Below are positions 21,562 to 31,137 of a stretch of 64,000 nt of DNA, in pieces; within the stretch, counting starts at the first letter, position 1; each line of letters opens with the position of its first letter. Where the stretch lies: NCBI RefSeq assembly GCF_000721605.1, contig NZ_JOIZ01000001.1, positions 538,755 through 602,754 of the forward strand. Reading direction: 5' to 3'. The position numbers were made by a program, and so were the translations under genes. Source of the DNA: Streptomyces sp. NRRL S-37. Its GTDB lineage: Bacteria; Actinomycetota; Actinomycetes; Streptomycetales; Streptomycetaceae. The notes under the pieces were generated by a model that had not been told where the DNA came from, did no database searches, and saw nothing but the letters and a program-made list of their open reading frames with translations.

Positions 21562-22607
21562 GCCCCTATAACGCGGGGGCGCGGGAAACCGGTCTGACCA
21601 GGTTGAAGACCTCGCGGGCTGCGTATCGCTTGAGGCATCGGATGATCTCTCGTCGGGTCTTGCCCTCCTGGGTGCGGCGTTCGAAGTACGCCTGGGTGCG
21701 CGGGTCGTGGCGCAGCCGGGTGAAGACGATGCGGTGCAGGGCGGCGTTGGCCTGCCGGTCGCCGCCGTAGTTGAGCCGGCGCGTGCGCCGTCGGCCGGAG
21801 GAGTACTCGATGGGGCTGACTCCGCAAAGGGCAGCAAAGGACGCCTCGGTGTTCAGTCGCTCGGGGTTGTCCCCCATGGTGATCAGGAGGGTGACTGCGC
21901 TGTCCGGGCCGATGCCCACCGGTTCGAGCAGCTGTGGGGCGTGGTGTTCGACGAGCCGGGTCAGGCGTTGGTTCAGCTCATTGATCTGCCCGGTGAGCTG
22001 TTCGATACGCTCGGCGAGCATGCGCAACGTCATGTGGGTGGCCTGGGTCACCGCGTCCTCGTCTCCCCCACCGTCGTGCGGGCCGAGGCGCGCGCAGGTG
22101 CGGAACAACTCGGCATTGCCCAGGCTCGACAGCCGTTCCCGCAGCGCGGGGTCGGCGATGACCAGGACGGCCTTGAGCTGGTTGATCGCCTGGGTGCGGG
22201 CCTTGACCGCGGAGTCCTTGGCGAGCTTGTAGATCCGGGCGCTGGCAGGTACCGGGAGAGGCCCGCTCCGAAGGTACCGGTGCCCTCCACGCCGGCCCGG
22301 CGCACCGTCCCCCGCTTGCGGGCCCAGACGAGCAGCTGTCGGTAGCCGGCCGCCGTCGCCGGAAAGGACTCGGTTCCCAGGACCTTTCCCAGCGGGGAGA
22401 CCACGGCGGCGACATGCACCTCGCCGTGCGTGTCCACGCCCAGGACCACCTCACCTCGATTGGGCGGATCCATGCTGGAGGAGGTGCTGCGCTCTCTGGT
22501 CGTCATGATGGTTCGCCTCCCACGTGCTCACGTGCTGGGTGGATGGCACCGGCCCGCTCGGGCGGTCTGAACCGTGATGGCGCCTGGAACTCGACAAGGC
22601 CCCTATA
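21562..22607 (-). mobile_element. IS110-family insertion relic
   Basis: An IS110-type transposase relic lies between two copies of the 9-mer GCCCCTATA (21562-21570 and 22599-22607), which I take as the element's boundary repeats. IS110 elements lack terminal inverted repeats and carry a noncoding end that makes a bridge RNA; here about 100-130 nt lie between the transposase start and the right boundary. The element is close to 1.04 kb, shorter than the usual 1.3-1.5 kb because the transposase has an internal deletion. Confidence 0.7.
21566..22506 (-). pseudogene. IS110-family transposase with internal deletion
   Basis: N-terminal part reads VVLGVDTHGEVHVAAVVSPL and RRAGVEGTGTFGAGLSRYL, i.e. 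the RuvC-like DEDD domain with its first Asp and the Glu. At about 22240 it jumps to another frame reading LAKDSAVKARTQAINQLKAV and then the C-terminal domain GPDSAVTLLITMGDNPERLN...FAALCGVSPIEYSSGRRRT. The stretch between, normally about 90 residues holding a SDPVDA-type Asp, is missing. Both frame and catalytic set are broken, so it is dead. The ATG at 22506 or 22473 was the original start. Confidence 0.85.
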
Positions 22608-23140
22608 GGGACACGCCCTGTGGCTCGGTACCAGCAGAAACCATCCCGCAACGACAGTCGACAAGCCTGTGACTGGACACTTCGGTCAAAGATCTCAAGA
22701 GTCAGACCGCGTCCGGGACGGCACTGCGCGCAACCGTCCCATTGGGCCCAGCACACCGGTATGCCCCGACCGCAGCCGGATGACTTCGTCCGAACCGGTG
22801 CTCAAGCTGACCTGGACGAGTTGACATGAAGTCGGCTTCTCACCCACTCGTGACCGGCGTTGAGAGACAGTCTGTGGTGCGCCTCGCCAGCAGTGCTTCC
22901 TCGGCCGTCGCACGAACGGCCACGAAGCCATCGTGCTCGGCGCCACGGAAATCAACTCTTGCGTACAGCGGGGCTCTTGCTCCGTTCAATCACAAGAACG
23001 GCTGGGCGCTGGTCGTGAAGGCCGGGCGTGACAGCCCGGAGCATTTCGTCGGAAGATGAACCGGAATGAGTGGGGTCCCGACAAGGTCCTGGACCATGTC
23101 CACGCACTGGGCCGTGAAGGATGTACTTCTCGTTCCTGCG
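22608..23140. other. Degenerate intergenic DNA right of the IS110 relic
   Basis: About 530 bp with only short, unconvincing open frames on both strands. It is less GC-rich than the surrounding genes. It may hold decayed mobile DNA, but nothing nameable could be read. Confidence 0.4.
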
Positions 23141-24409
23141 TCAAGTTCGCTCTTCATAAGCCTTGTCGAGAGCGGCCAAGGCGGCTTCGACGTCCGTGGT
23201 ACCGGCGAAGAGAGCTTCGACCTGGGCAAAATGCGTTTGTTGGACGGCGGAGTTCGGCCAGCGCTGATCCATGAAGGGAACGGTGGTTCCGGCCTTCTGT
23301 CGCTCCGCGACCTCCCTGATCGCGGGGTCTACGGTGAAGGAGGCGTTCGGGATGGCGGGCAGGGTGGCGCCGAAGCGGTTGTACAGGTTCTGTCCGCGAG
23401 CGGATCCCAGGAAGTCGATGAAAGCGAGGGCCTCCTTGCGATGTGGAGTGCCGGGATTGAGGCCATAGGCGGCCGAGACGGCACCCGGCATCCGCGTGTC
23501 GTCGGGGTCATCCGTGGCGGGCAGTGCGGCCATGCGCAGTGTCAGGCCGGGGGCAGCGGCACGTAGCTCGGACAGTACGCTCGCGACCTGGACGACTCCC
23601 ACGGCCCGGCCCGTGACCACCTGGTCGAGCGTTTCCTCGTACGTGGTGTCCAGTGCGTCGGCGTTGAAGCAGCCGCGCCCGTCCATCTCCATGTATTTAC
23701 GCAGGGCGGTTCGCCAGCCGGAGTTGGCGAATGTTTCCTTGCCGAGTTCCATGTCGCTGTCGAAGTCCGGTTCGTCGGCGTAGACGGTTGTCGCGACCAG
23801 GGCGTAGGTGATGAGTTGGGTGACCCAGGGGGTGCCGTTGCCCAGGGCGAGGAGGACCTTGCCGTGGTCGCGAGCCTTGTCACAGAGGGTCAGAAGTTCT
23901 GTCCAGGTCCGGGGAGGTGCTCCTCCGATGGCGTCCAGTGCTCCCATCGAGAAGACTGCTCCGATGCCGCTGAAGGTCACAGGTACCGCGAACGTGCTGT
24001 GGTTCACGTCAGTGACCGGTTTGACGCCTATGGGCATCGTGAGGTTGAAGCGGCGAAGGCTCAGGTTCTCCAGCAGGTCGTCGTGCTCCAGCGCGGTGAC
24101 GGAGGCGGGGTTGCCGTTGCCGGGCCAGACGGTGAACACGTCGGGACCGTCACCCGCGCGGAGCTCGCCCGGGAGTTCCTGCTGGAGGTCGCCGGTGTCG
24201 GAGTAGTCGACCGTGACGTGTGTGTCGGGGTTGAGGCGGTGGAATTCGGCGACAACGGCGTCCATCGCGGACCTGTCGGTGGCGCTTGCTCTGACTGACA
24301 GCGCGACCGGCTCGTCCTGTTCGGCCCCGAACGGGCTGCATCCGGTCGTCGTGGTGGCTGCGAGCGCCAGGCTGATGGCGAGGCCGAGCAGGTGTGAGGT
24401 GCGTGTCAC
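23141..24409 (-). CDS. Extracellular sugar-type solute-binding lipoprotein, orphan
   Basis: Substrate-binding protein of the carbohydrate ABC class (family 1), 422 residues. The GTG at 24409 with GGAG 7 nt upstream gives TRTSHLLGLAISLALAATTTTGC, a lipoprotein signal; the frame is open 73 codons further but that part is low-complexity shadow. The body reads VDYSDTGDLQQELPGELRAGDGPDVF, MRPGAV-like MPGAVSAAYGLNPGTPHRKEAL and a typical C-terminal EAALAALDKAYEER. No permease genes adjoin it; it lies 148 bp behind the GH3 gene and may borrow the importer at 30.2-33.4 kb or a shared ATPase elsewhere. Confidence 0.88.
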   Translation of the reverse strand: MTRTSHLLGLAISLALAATTTTGCSPFGAEQDEPVALSVRASATDRSAMDAVVAEFHRLNPDTHVTVDYSDTGDLQQELPGELRAGDGPDVFTVWPGNGNPASVTALEHDDLLENLSLRRFNLTMPIGVKPVTDVNHSTFAVPVTFSGIGAVFSMGALDAIGGAPPRTWTELLTLCDKARDHGKVLLALGNGTPWVTQLITYALVATTVYADEPDFDSDMELGKETFANSGWRTALRKYMEMDGRGCFNADALDTTYEETLDQVVTGRAVGVVQVASVLSELRAAAPGLTLRMAALPATDDPDDTRMPGAVSAAYGLNPGTPHRKEALAFIDFLGSARGQNLYNRFGATLPAIPNASFTVDPAIREVAERQKAGTTVPFMDQRWPNSAVQQTHFAQVEALFAGTTDVEAALAALDKAYEERT

Positions 24410-24557
24410 GGACGGACTCCGGGCGGGAAGGAGGAGTGAGGTTGGTTGAGCGAGGCGTGGGGTGTGAGGGCTGGGTCGGCTGGCGGCGGCTCGTGTGGGT
24501 TCACTCGACCGCGCAGCGGTCACACGAGCCGCCGGCAACCCAGGGGGCTGACGGTGG

Positions 24558-27035
24558 TCAGCCGAGTGTGAGGACCCGCTGTGCGGTGACGACGCGGGAC
24601 GAGCGCGCGGTCGCGAAGGTGTAGACACCCGGGGTAAGCGTCATTGCTTCCGACGACCAGACGCTGAGGTCCTGGACCGGGATCGTCAGGCTCAGTCGCT
24701 TGGAGCCGGCCGCGGGAAGGGTGACCTTCTGGAACGCGACCAGGCGGCGAGGCTCCGCGGCCGCCGAGGCGGGGAGGGTGGCGTACACCTGGAGGACCTC
24801 GGTGCCCTCGCGCCGTCCGGTGTTGGTCACGGTGACCTGAACGATGACCTGCTGGGCGGCCTTGTCGTAGGTGGCTTCCAGAGAGCCGTGCGCGAAGGTC
24901 GTGTAGGACAGACCGTGGCCGAAGGGGAAGCGGGGTTCCTGCTTCCTGGCGTCGTAGAAGCGGTAACCGACGGCGATGCCCTCGTCGTAGGAGACGATGC
25001 CGTTCGTGCCCGGGTAGGTGGCGGGGGTGGTGCCGGGGCCCTGGGCGGCGTCGGTGGGGAAGGTGACCGGGAGGCGGCCGGCCGGGTCGCTGTCGCCGAA
25101 GAGGACGGCGGCAATGGCGGTACCCGCACCGCGGCCCGCGTACCACGCCTGCACCACGGCCTCCACGTCGTTCAGCCATGGGGTGGCGACGGGGCCGTCG
25201 GTGTTGAGTACGACGATCGTGCGCGGGTTGGCGGCGGCCACGGCCTCGATGAGCTGGTCCTGGTCTCCGGGCAGCGCGTATCCCTCGTGGTCCATGCCCT
25301 CGCCGGCGACCCGGTTGACGAAGACGACGGCCGCGTCGGCCGCGCGGGCCGCCGTCACCGCGGCGGGGATGAGGGACTCCGGCTGCCAGCCGAAGGTCAG
25401 GCCGCACGTTCCGCGCTCCGCGGTGGCGTTGGTGTAGGTGATCTCGACCTTGACGGCACGGCCGGCGGTCAGTTCGGCGGTTCCCTGGAGCGGATAGTCG
25501 TAGGGGCCGAGGAAGAAGCGGGCCATCTGCCGGGTGCCGGAGACGACCGTCCTGCCGTCGATCTTCAGCGAGGTCGTCCCGGAGGGCAGCAGGGAGAAGC
25601 GGTGCAGGCCCGTGGTGGTCGGGGTCAGCATGCCGGTCCACTTGGCCGACCACACCTGCGGCAGGCCCTCGACGGGCGCGGCGGTGAAGTCGACGGTCGC
25701 TTCGGTCCGGGTCGTGACCGGTGTGCCGGTGCCGTCGGCAGTGCCGTAGTAGCTCGCCCGCAGCCCGGCCGCCCCGGTGGGGGTGCGCAGGACGGTGGAG
25801 GGGACCGTGGTGAGGGGCAGGTCACCCTTGGTTCCCTGGGCGTGCGTGACCTTGACGGACCTTCCGGCACGTGCCCGGATCGCGTCGAGCGGGGTGGTCC
25901 AGGAACCGGGGTCGACGTAGGTGGAGCCGGACACGCCGGTGAAGGTGTCGGGCCCGGCCGGGCCGATGACGGCCAGCGACTTCACCGCGCTGGTGAGCGG
26001 CAGGGCCGCGGAGCGGTTGGCGAGGAGCACCGTCGAGGCGACGGCCGCCTCGTGCGCGAGGTCCTTGTGCGCCTGGGTGCTGACGTTGCCCGCGGGGGCG
26101 GGGACGGGGTGGTCGAAGAGGCCGTTCGCGAACATGGTGACGAGGATGCGACGGGCCGCGTCGTCGAGCCGCGCGGCCGGTATCGCACCGCCGGTGAGGG
26201 AGCCCGCCGGGATCTGGACACCGCCGGGGCCGAGTCCGGCGAGGTCCATGCCGGCCCGGGCGGCGGCCACCTGGTCGTCCCCGGCCCAGAAGTCGGGCAC
26301 GGTGTAGCCCTGGAGGCCCATCGACTTCTTCAGGTCGTCGAACAGGCCGGGGTGCCGTGTCGCGAAGGTGCCGTTGATCTTCGGGTACGCCATCATCACC
26401 GAGGTGGCGGGGGCGGCGGCGATCACACGGCGGAAGGGCGCCTGGTAGTACTCGTGGAGCGCTCGGTCGGACACCGCGGTGTTGATGAAGAAGCGGTTGA
26501 CTTCCTGGGTGTAGGCGGCGAAGTGCTTGAGGGTGGCCGCCATGTGCTGGGATTGGATGGCCACGGTGAGGGCGGCGCCCAGGCGTCCGGCGAGCACGGG
26601 GTCTTCGCCCATGGCTTCGGCCTGACGGCCGAAGTGCCAGGTGCGGGTCAGGTCGATGGTGGGTCCGAGGGCGTTGTTGTAGCCCTTGGCCCGTCCCTCG
26701 GTGCCGATGGCCTTGCCGATCCGGCCCGCGAGTGCCTCGTCGAAGGTGGCGGCCTGGGCCACGGGCACGGGGAAGGCGGTGACGCCCGTCTCGCCGCGCA
26801 GCCCCGCCGAGGCGTCGACCATGGTGAGGGCGGGGATGCCCAGGTGGGCCACGGCAGCGAAGTCGCAGCGTACGAGGGCTTCTTTCTCGGCGGCCGTCAT
26901 GCGGGCGAGCAGTTCGGCGGCCCGGTCCTGGGCTGCGGAATCCGGCGCGGCGACCGCTCGGTCGGTGACTGCGGGGGCCATGCTCGCTGCCAGGGCCGTG
27001 AAGGCTGCGGCGGATAGGAACGTTCGTCGGTTCAC
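24558..27035 (-). CDS. Secreted GH3 beta-glucosidase with PA14 domain
   Basis: Glycoside hydrolase family 3, 825 residues. The N-terminus NRRTFLSAAAFTALAASMAPA is a Tat-like signal. The GH3 N domain spans about 40-310, with GPTIDLTRTWHFGRQAEAMGEDP near 125 and the candidate nucleophile Asp in YTVPDFWAGDDQ near 250. A PA14-like insert (LRASYYGTADG...FSLLPSGTTSLKIDG) lies near 430-560, then the GH3 C domain with HEGYALPGDQDQLI, and a fibronectin-like tail with GTEVLQVYATLPAS. Likely attacks beta-linked plant or microbial glycosides outside the cell, feeding the importer next door. Preceded by a long leader and an AT-rich palindrome. Confidence 0.92.
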   Translation of the reverse strand: MNRRTFLSAAAFTALAASMAPAVTDRAVAAPDSAAQDRAAELLARMTAAEKEALVRCDFAAVAHLGIPALTMVDASAGLRGETGVTAFPVPVAQAATFDEALAGRIGKAIGTEGRAKGYNNALGPTIDLTRTWHFGRQAEAMGEDPVLAGRLGAALTVAIQSQHMAATLKHFAAYTQEVNRFFINTAVSDRALHEYYQAPFRRVIAAAPATSVMMAYPKINGTFATRHPGLFDDLKKSMGLQGYTVPDFWAGDDQVAAARAGMDLAGLGPGGVQIPAGSLTGGAIPAARLDDAARRILVTMFANGLFDHPVPAPAGNVSTQAHKDLAHEAAVASTVLLANRSAALPLTSAVKSLAVIGPAGPDTFTGVSGSTYVDPGSWTTPLDAIRARAGRSVKVTHAQGTKGDLPLTTVPSTVLRTPTGAAGLRASYYGTADGTGTPVTTRTEATVDFTAAPVEGLPQVWSAKWTGMLTPTTTGLHRFSLLPSGTTSLKIDGRTVVSGTRQMARFFLGPYDYPLQGTAELTAGRAVKVEITYTNATAERGTCGLTFGWQPESLIPAAVTAARAADAAVVFVNRVAGEGMDHEGYALPGDQDQLIEAVAAANPRTIVVLNTDGPVATPWLNDVEAVVQAWYAGRGAGTAIAAVLFGDSDPAGRLPVTFPTDAAQGPGTTPATYPGTNGIVSYDEGIAVGYRFYDARKQEPRFPFGHGLSYTTFAHGSLEATYDKAAQQVIVQVTVTNTGRREGTEVLQVYATLPASAAAEPRRLVAFQKVTLPAAGSKRLSLTIPVQDLSVWSSEAMTLTPGVYTFATARSSRVVTAQRVLTLG

Positions 27036-27287
27036 AGCGGCTCTCCGGACTGAGATGGCGGCTGTACAACGCGCCGCCGCGGGTTGGGGGGAGGTGAGGC
27101 CGGCCGAGGGGTCAGGTCACGGCCGGCCCCGGCTCGATGGGGCTCTGGGAGCAGCCGCGTGGTCGCGGAGCTCCGAGGGATCGCATTCCCTTTGTCACTT
27201 CTCGGCGGCAGAGTGCTCGCCGCGTCCCACGGTGAGCTCTCGGCGCCATGGCCGTATTCGGCCACGAAGTTCTTCCCAGCAGGCTGG

Positions 27288-27400
27288 AAACTATGGCCTT
27301 CTCCGATGCAAGGTCAACCCTCCGGGACCTCCTATTTAAAATAGGCCCTCACCAGCGGTTTTCCTTCCTTGGAATTTCAATGGCGCCCTGAAATTTCAAT
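27288..27400 (-). promoter_or_regulatory. Promoter and AT-rich repeats upstream of the GH3 gene
   Basis: On the minus strand TTGACC (27317-27312) and TAGTTT (27293-27288) are 18 nt apart, a good sigma-70-like promoter with a leader of about 245 nt. Just upstream of the -35 is the 15-bp palindrome CCTATTT-A-AAATAGG (27331-27345). Further up the 9-mer AATTTCAAT occurs twice, 19 bp apart (27373 and 27392). Such AT-rich, symmetric DNA stands out strongly and is a likely regulator landing site; the protein is unknown. Apart from these sites and the terminator at 27466, the 27036-27521 gap holds no gene I can support. Confidence 0.5.
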
Positions 27401-27465
27401 TGAACGGGCCGATTAAATCCTCCGTCATCGACGCCCTGGATGATCTGAATTCGCAAGACAAATAG

Positions 27466-27497
27466 CAGCCCGACGCATCGCGTGACGCGTCGGGCTG
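27466..27497 (-). terminator. Terminator behind the rhamnosidase gene
   Basis: CAGCCCGACGC / GCGTCGGGCTG, 11-bp perfect stem with a 10-nt loop, followed on the minus strand by TATTTGTC. It lies 25 bp after the GH78 stop and should end the sugar operon. Confidence 0.8.
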
Positions 27498-27521
27498 TCC
27501 TTCTGCGCGTGTGGGAGACGG

Positions 27522-30113
27522 TCAGGCCGCCGCTCCGATTTCTGCGGTGTCCAGGACATGGTCGCCCGGCCCGAGGGCGAGGGGTGCGCAGCCGGGGAGT
27601 TCCACTGTGGCCGTGCAGCCTTCCGGCACCGTGATGTCGGCCGTCATGCCGGTGGCGGTGAGCTCCCAGGACAGTGCGGCCGTCCCGTAGGGAGTGTCAT
27701 GGCGGACACGGGCCCAGCTGATGCCGCCGCCCGGACGTGGGCGGAAGGAAAGCCGGCGGTAGCCTGGGGCGATGGCGCTGATACCGCCGACCACCCGGTG
27801 CAGCCAGTCGGCAACGGCTCCGAGCGCGTAGTGATTGAAGCTGGTCATACCGCCCGGGTTGAGGGTGCCGTCGGGGCGCAGGCTGTCCCAGCGCTCCCAG
27901 ATGGTGGTCGCGCCCATGGCCACGGTGTAGAGCCAGGAGGGGCATTCGGTCTGCAGCAACAGCTGGTAGGCGACGTCGAGGTGACCGTGGTCGGTGAGGG
28001 CGTCGCAGATGAGCGGGGTGCCGACGAAGCCGGTGGAGATCCGCGCGCCGTCGGCGAGCACGATCTCGGCGAGGCGGTCGGCAGCCGGTCCGCGCTGTTC
28101 CGGCGTGAGCAGGTCGAAGGCGAGGGCGATCGCGTACGCGGTGGCGCTGTCGCTGGTGAGGTGAGCCGAGGGCAGGACGTACCGGTGCCGGAAGGCGTCG
28201 GCTGCCTCGGCGGCGAGTGCCGCGTACCGTTCGGCGTCCGCGTCGAACCCCAACTCTGCTGAGGCCAGGGCGAGATGCCGTGCGGAGTGGGCGAAGTAGG
28301 CGGTGGCGACGAGGTAGCGGTCGGTGCGGCCCGCGGCCGGGTCGTCGGGTGGGGCGGCCGGGTCGAGCCAGTCCCCCAACTGGACGCCGGTGTCCCACAG
28401 GCGGGTAGGACCGGCGAGGCGTTCGACCAGCTCGACCCACGCTTTGGCCATGGGGTAGTGGCGGCGCAGGAGCTCCAGGTCGCCGTAGCGCTGGAAGAGC
28501 GTCCAGGGAGTGAGGGTGGCGACGTCTCCCCATGCGGCGCCGGGGTGGATCGGCGTCCACATCGGCTCGCCCGGGATGACGGGGACGTACCACGGGATCG
28601 TGCCGTCGGGGAGCTGTTCGATGCCGACATCGGTGAGCCAGGAGTCGAGCAGGCCGGCGCAGTCGAAGAGGAAGCTCGCCGTGGGGGCGAAGACCTGGAT
28701 GTCGCCGGTCCAGCCGAGGCGTTCGTCGCGCTGGGGGCAGTCGGTGGGCAGGTCGACGAAGTTGCCGCGCATGCTCCACACGACGTTCTCATGCAGGCGG
28801 TTGACGAGCGGGTCGCTGCACTCGAACCACCCGGTGCGGCGCATGTCCGTGTGATAGACGCGGGCGGTGACCTGACCGGCTGCCAGATCGCCCGGCCAGC
28901 CGGTGATCTCGGCGTAGCGGAATCCGTGCAGGGTGAAGCGGGGTTCCCACGTGAGGGGGCCTGTCCCCGAGAGGATCAGGGTGTCGACGGACGTCGCCTC
29001 GCGCAGGGGCCGGGTGGCCAGTTCGCCGTCCTGGAGGACTTCGGCGTGCCGCAGGGTGAGGGTGGTGCCGACCGGGCCGTCGACGGTTATGCGGAGACGG
29101 CCGACGAGGTTCTGCCCGAAGTCGAGCAGGTGACGCCCGTCGCCAGTGCGGGTGACCTCGACCGGGGCTATCTCCTCGGTGCAGCGTACGGGCGGTCCGA
29201 GGGGCGCGACGAGCGTGGCAGGGTCACGTACGCCCGTGCGGACCGGGGTCCAGTCGCCCGTGCCGGCCGCGGATGGTGTGGCCCAGGCGGGGTCGTGCAG
29301 GCGGGCGTCGAAGGTCTCCCCTTCGTACAGGCCGCAGGTGAGGATCGGGCCGGGTGCTGCTTTCCAGGTTTCGTCGGTGGCGACGACGTGGGTGGTGCCG
29401 TCGTCGTACTCCACTTCCAGCTGGGCGATGAGGGACTGGTCGGTGCCGTAGATGTTGCGGGTTCCGCCGTCGAAGCCGTACTTGCCGCGGTACCAGCCGT
29501 CGCCGAGCCAGGCACCGACGGTGTTCGGGCCCTCGGTGAGGTGGGTGGTGACGTCGTGGGTGCGGTAGCGCAGCCGGTGCGGGTAGACGGTCCAGCCCGG
29601 TGCGAGGGCCTCGTCGCCGACGCGGTGCCCGTTGATCTCGACCTCGTAGAGGCCGTGGGCGGTGACGTAGAGGCGGGCGCGGGCGATGGGCCGATGGATA
29701 CGGAAGTTCTTGCGTATGCGGGCGGGGCGGCGCTCGCCCTCGGGGTCCTCGTCCCAGTCGGCGCCCACGGGTACGGCCTGCCAGTCGGCGGCGTCGAGGA
29801 GACCGGCCTCGACGTCCGCCGGTGTGCTCCACTCCGAGGGGCTGGCGGCGTCGGGGGTCCAGACGCGGACGCGGACGGTGGCGCGTTCCCGGGACGTCAG
29901 GGGGTCGCCGGGCCACGGCACGAGGACCTGCTCGGCGCTGTCGACGCGCCCGGTGCGGCGGATGCCGCCACGGCGTTCGAGTTCCAGCTCGTACGACACC
30001 TGGCGGCCGGTGCCTGCGGGCAGGGTCCAGGTCAGGCGGGGGGAGGCGACTCCGATGCCGAGTCCGTCCGGCAGGTGTTCGAAGCTGACCGGGGAGGGCT
30101 GAGGGGGGAGCAA
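27522..30113 (-). CDS. GH78 alpha-L-rhamnosidase
   Basis: Family 78 alpha-L-rhamnosidase, 863 residues, which removes terminal L-rhamnose from glycosides. Domains in order: N-terminal Ig-like (LGIGVASPRLTWTL), the rhamnosidase N domain (ARLYVTAHGLYEVEINGHRV near 150-175), GDGWYRGKYGFDGG, then the (alpha/alpha)6 barrel with VDLPTDCPQRDERLGWTGD near 445, which holds the catalytic acid region, and ATTIWERWDSL with the second acidic residue near 760. No signal peptide, so cytoplasmic. TTG start with AAGGG about 8 nt upstream; an in-frame stop lies six codons earlier. Last gene of the importer operon. Confidence 0.93.
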   Translation of the reverse strand: MLPPQPSPVSFEHLPDGLGIGVASPRLTWTLPAGTGRQVSYELELERRGGIRRTGRVDSAEQVLVPWPGDPLTSRERATVRVRVWTPDAASPSEWSTPADVEAGLLDAADWQAVPVGADWDEDPEGERRPARIRKNFRIHRPIARARLYVTAHGLYEVEINGHRVGDEALAPGWTVYPHRLRYRTHDVTTHLTEGPNTVGAWLGDGWYRGKYGFDGGTRNIYGTDQSLIAQLEVEYDDGTTHVVATDETWKAAPGPILTCGLYEGETFDARLHDPAWATPSAAGTGDWTPVRTGVRDPATLVAPLGPPVRCTEEIAPVEVTRTGDGRHLLDFGQNLVGRLRITVDGPVGTTLTLRHAEVLQDGELATRPLREATSVDTLILSGTGPLTWEPRFTLHGFRYAEITGWPGDLAAGQVTARVYHTDMRRTGWFECSDPLVNRLHENVVWSMRGNFVDLPTDCPQRDERLGWTGDIQVFAPTASFLFDCAGLLDSWLTDVGIEQLPDGTIPWYVPVIPGEPMWTPIHPGAAWGDVATLTPWTLFQRYGDLELLRRHYPMAKAWVELVERLAGPTRLWDTGVQLGDWLDPAAPPDDPAAGRTDRYLVATAYFAHSARHLALASAELGFDADAERYAALAAEAADAFRHRYVLPSAHLTSDSATAYAIALAFDLLTPEQRGPAADRLAEIVLADGARISTGFVGTPLICDALTDHGHLDVAYQLLLQTECPSWLYTVAMGATTIWERWDSLRPDGTLNPGGMTSFNHYALGAVADWLHRVVGGISAIAPGYRRLSFRPRPGGGISWARVRHDTPYGTAALSWELTATGMTADITVPEGCTATVELPGCAPLALGPGDHVLDTAEIGAAA

Positions 30114-30223
30114 GGGGTGACCCTTCTTTCACTTGTGGTCACATTCGGGAGCGTGACGGGTGGGCGCGGCGAGCTCCCCGGAGCCGGGTTCCGGGGAGAC
30201 GGCAGGCCGGGGCGATGACTGGG

Positions 30224-31132
30224 TCAGCCCTTCAACGCTCCCGAGGTGAGGCCCTTCATGACCTTCTGGTTGAGGAAGAGGTAGATCAGGAGGGTGCCGA
30301 AGACGTTGATGCAGATGGCCGCGAAGAGAGGGCCGTACTGGGTGGCGCCGAAGTCGCCGGTGAAGTTGAGCAGGCCGACCTGGATGGTGCGCAGATCCTG
30401 GTTGTTGGTGAAGGTCAGCGCGATGAGCAGGTCGTTCCAGATGAAGAAGAACTGCACCAGGCCGACTGTGAGCAGGGCGTTGCGGACCAGGGGGAGGCTG
30501 ATGGTCCAGAAGGCGCGCAGGATGCCGGCGCCGTCGATGGTGGCGGCTTCGAACAGCTCGCGGGGGACGCTGCGGTAGTAGGTGGCCATCATGAAGACGG
30601 TCAGGGGAAGGCCGGTGCCGGTGTAGGTGAGGATCAGCGGCCACAGGGTGCCGGACAGGCCGGTCTGGAAGTACACCGTGAACAGGGGCAGCAGGATCAT
30701 CTGCGGCGGGACCATCATGCCGGCGAGGAAGATCAGCAGAGTGAGGTTGCGGCCCTTCCAGACCATGACCTGCAGGGCGAACCCGGCGGCGGTGCCCAGC
30801 AGCAGCATCAGCGCGAGTGCGGGGACGACGGCGAGCAGGCTGTTCTGGACGTAGAGGCCGATGTGGCCGGTGGTCCACGCCTCGGTGTAGTTGCCCCATT
30901 CCCAGGTGGTGGGCAGGGACCAGGTGGAGTTGTTGAGGTAGTCGTCGTTGGACTTCAGGGAGGTGAGGAACATCCAGATCATCGGGTAGATCTCGACGAC
31001 CAGCAGGAGGGCGACGACGATCTTGACCCAGAGGCGGCTTCCCCGACGGCCGCGCCGGGCCCGGGGAGCGCGTGCGGGCGCGTGCCCGGAGCCGAGCGCG
31101 GAGGTCTTCGCGGGTGTGTCGATGGTGGCCAT
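30224..31132 (-). CDS. Sugar ABC transporter permease (MalG type)
   Basis: Inner permease subunit of a carbohydrate importer, 302 residues with six hydrophobic segments. The coupling motif RELFEAATIDGAGILRAFW near 195-213 is the EAA loop. The N-terminal tail of about 35 residues is Arg/Pro-rich. The ATG at 31132 begins 5 nt after the partner's stop region; longer open frames upstream are shadow. Works with the gene at 31138 and the binding protein at 32110; the ATPase is not encoded here and is probably a shared MsiK-type protein. Confidence 0.92.
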   Translation of the reverse strand: MATIDTPAKTSALGSGHAPARAPRARRGRRGSRLWVKIVVALLLVVEIYPMIWMFLTSLKSNDDYLNNSTWSLPTTWEWGNYTEAWTTGHIGLYVQNSLLAVVPALALMLLLGTAAGFALQVMVWKGRNLTLLIFLAGMMVPPQMILLPLFTVYFQTGLSGTLWPLILTYTGTGLPLTVFMMATYYRSVPRELFEAATIDGAGILRAFWTISLPLVRNALLTVGLVQFFFIWNDLLIALTFTNNQDLRTIQVGLLNFTGDFGATQYGPLFAAICINVFGTLLIYLFLNQKVMKGLTSGALKG

Positions 31133-31137
31133 GTGGT

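Noticed and set aside
22826-23059. Small plus-strand ORF of 77 codons
   Set aside because: No ribosome site, no motif, Ser/Ala-rich; lies in degenerate DNA.
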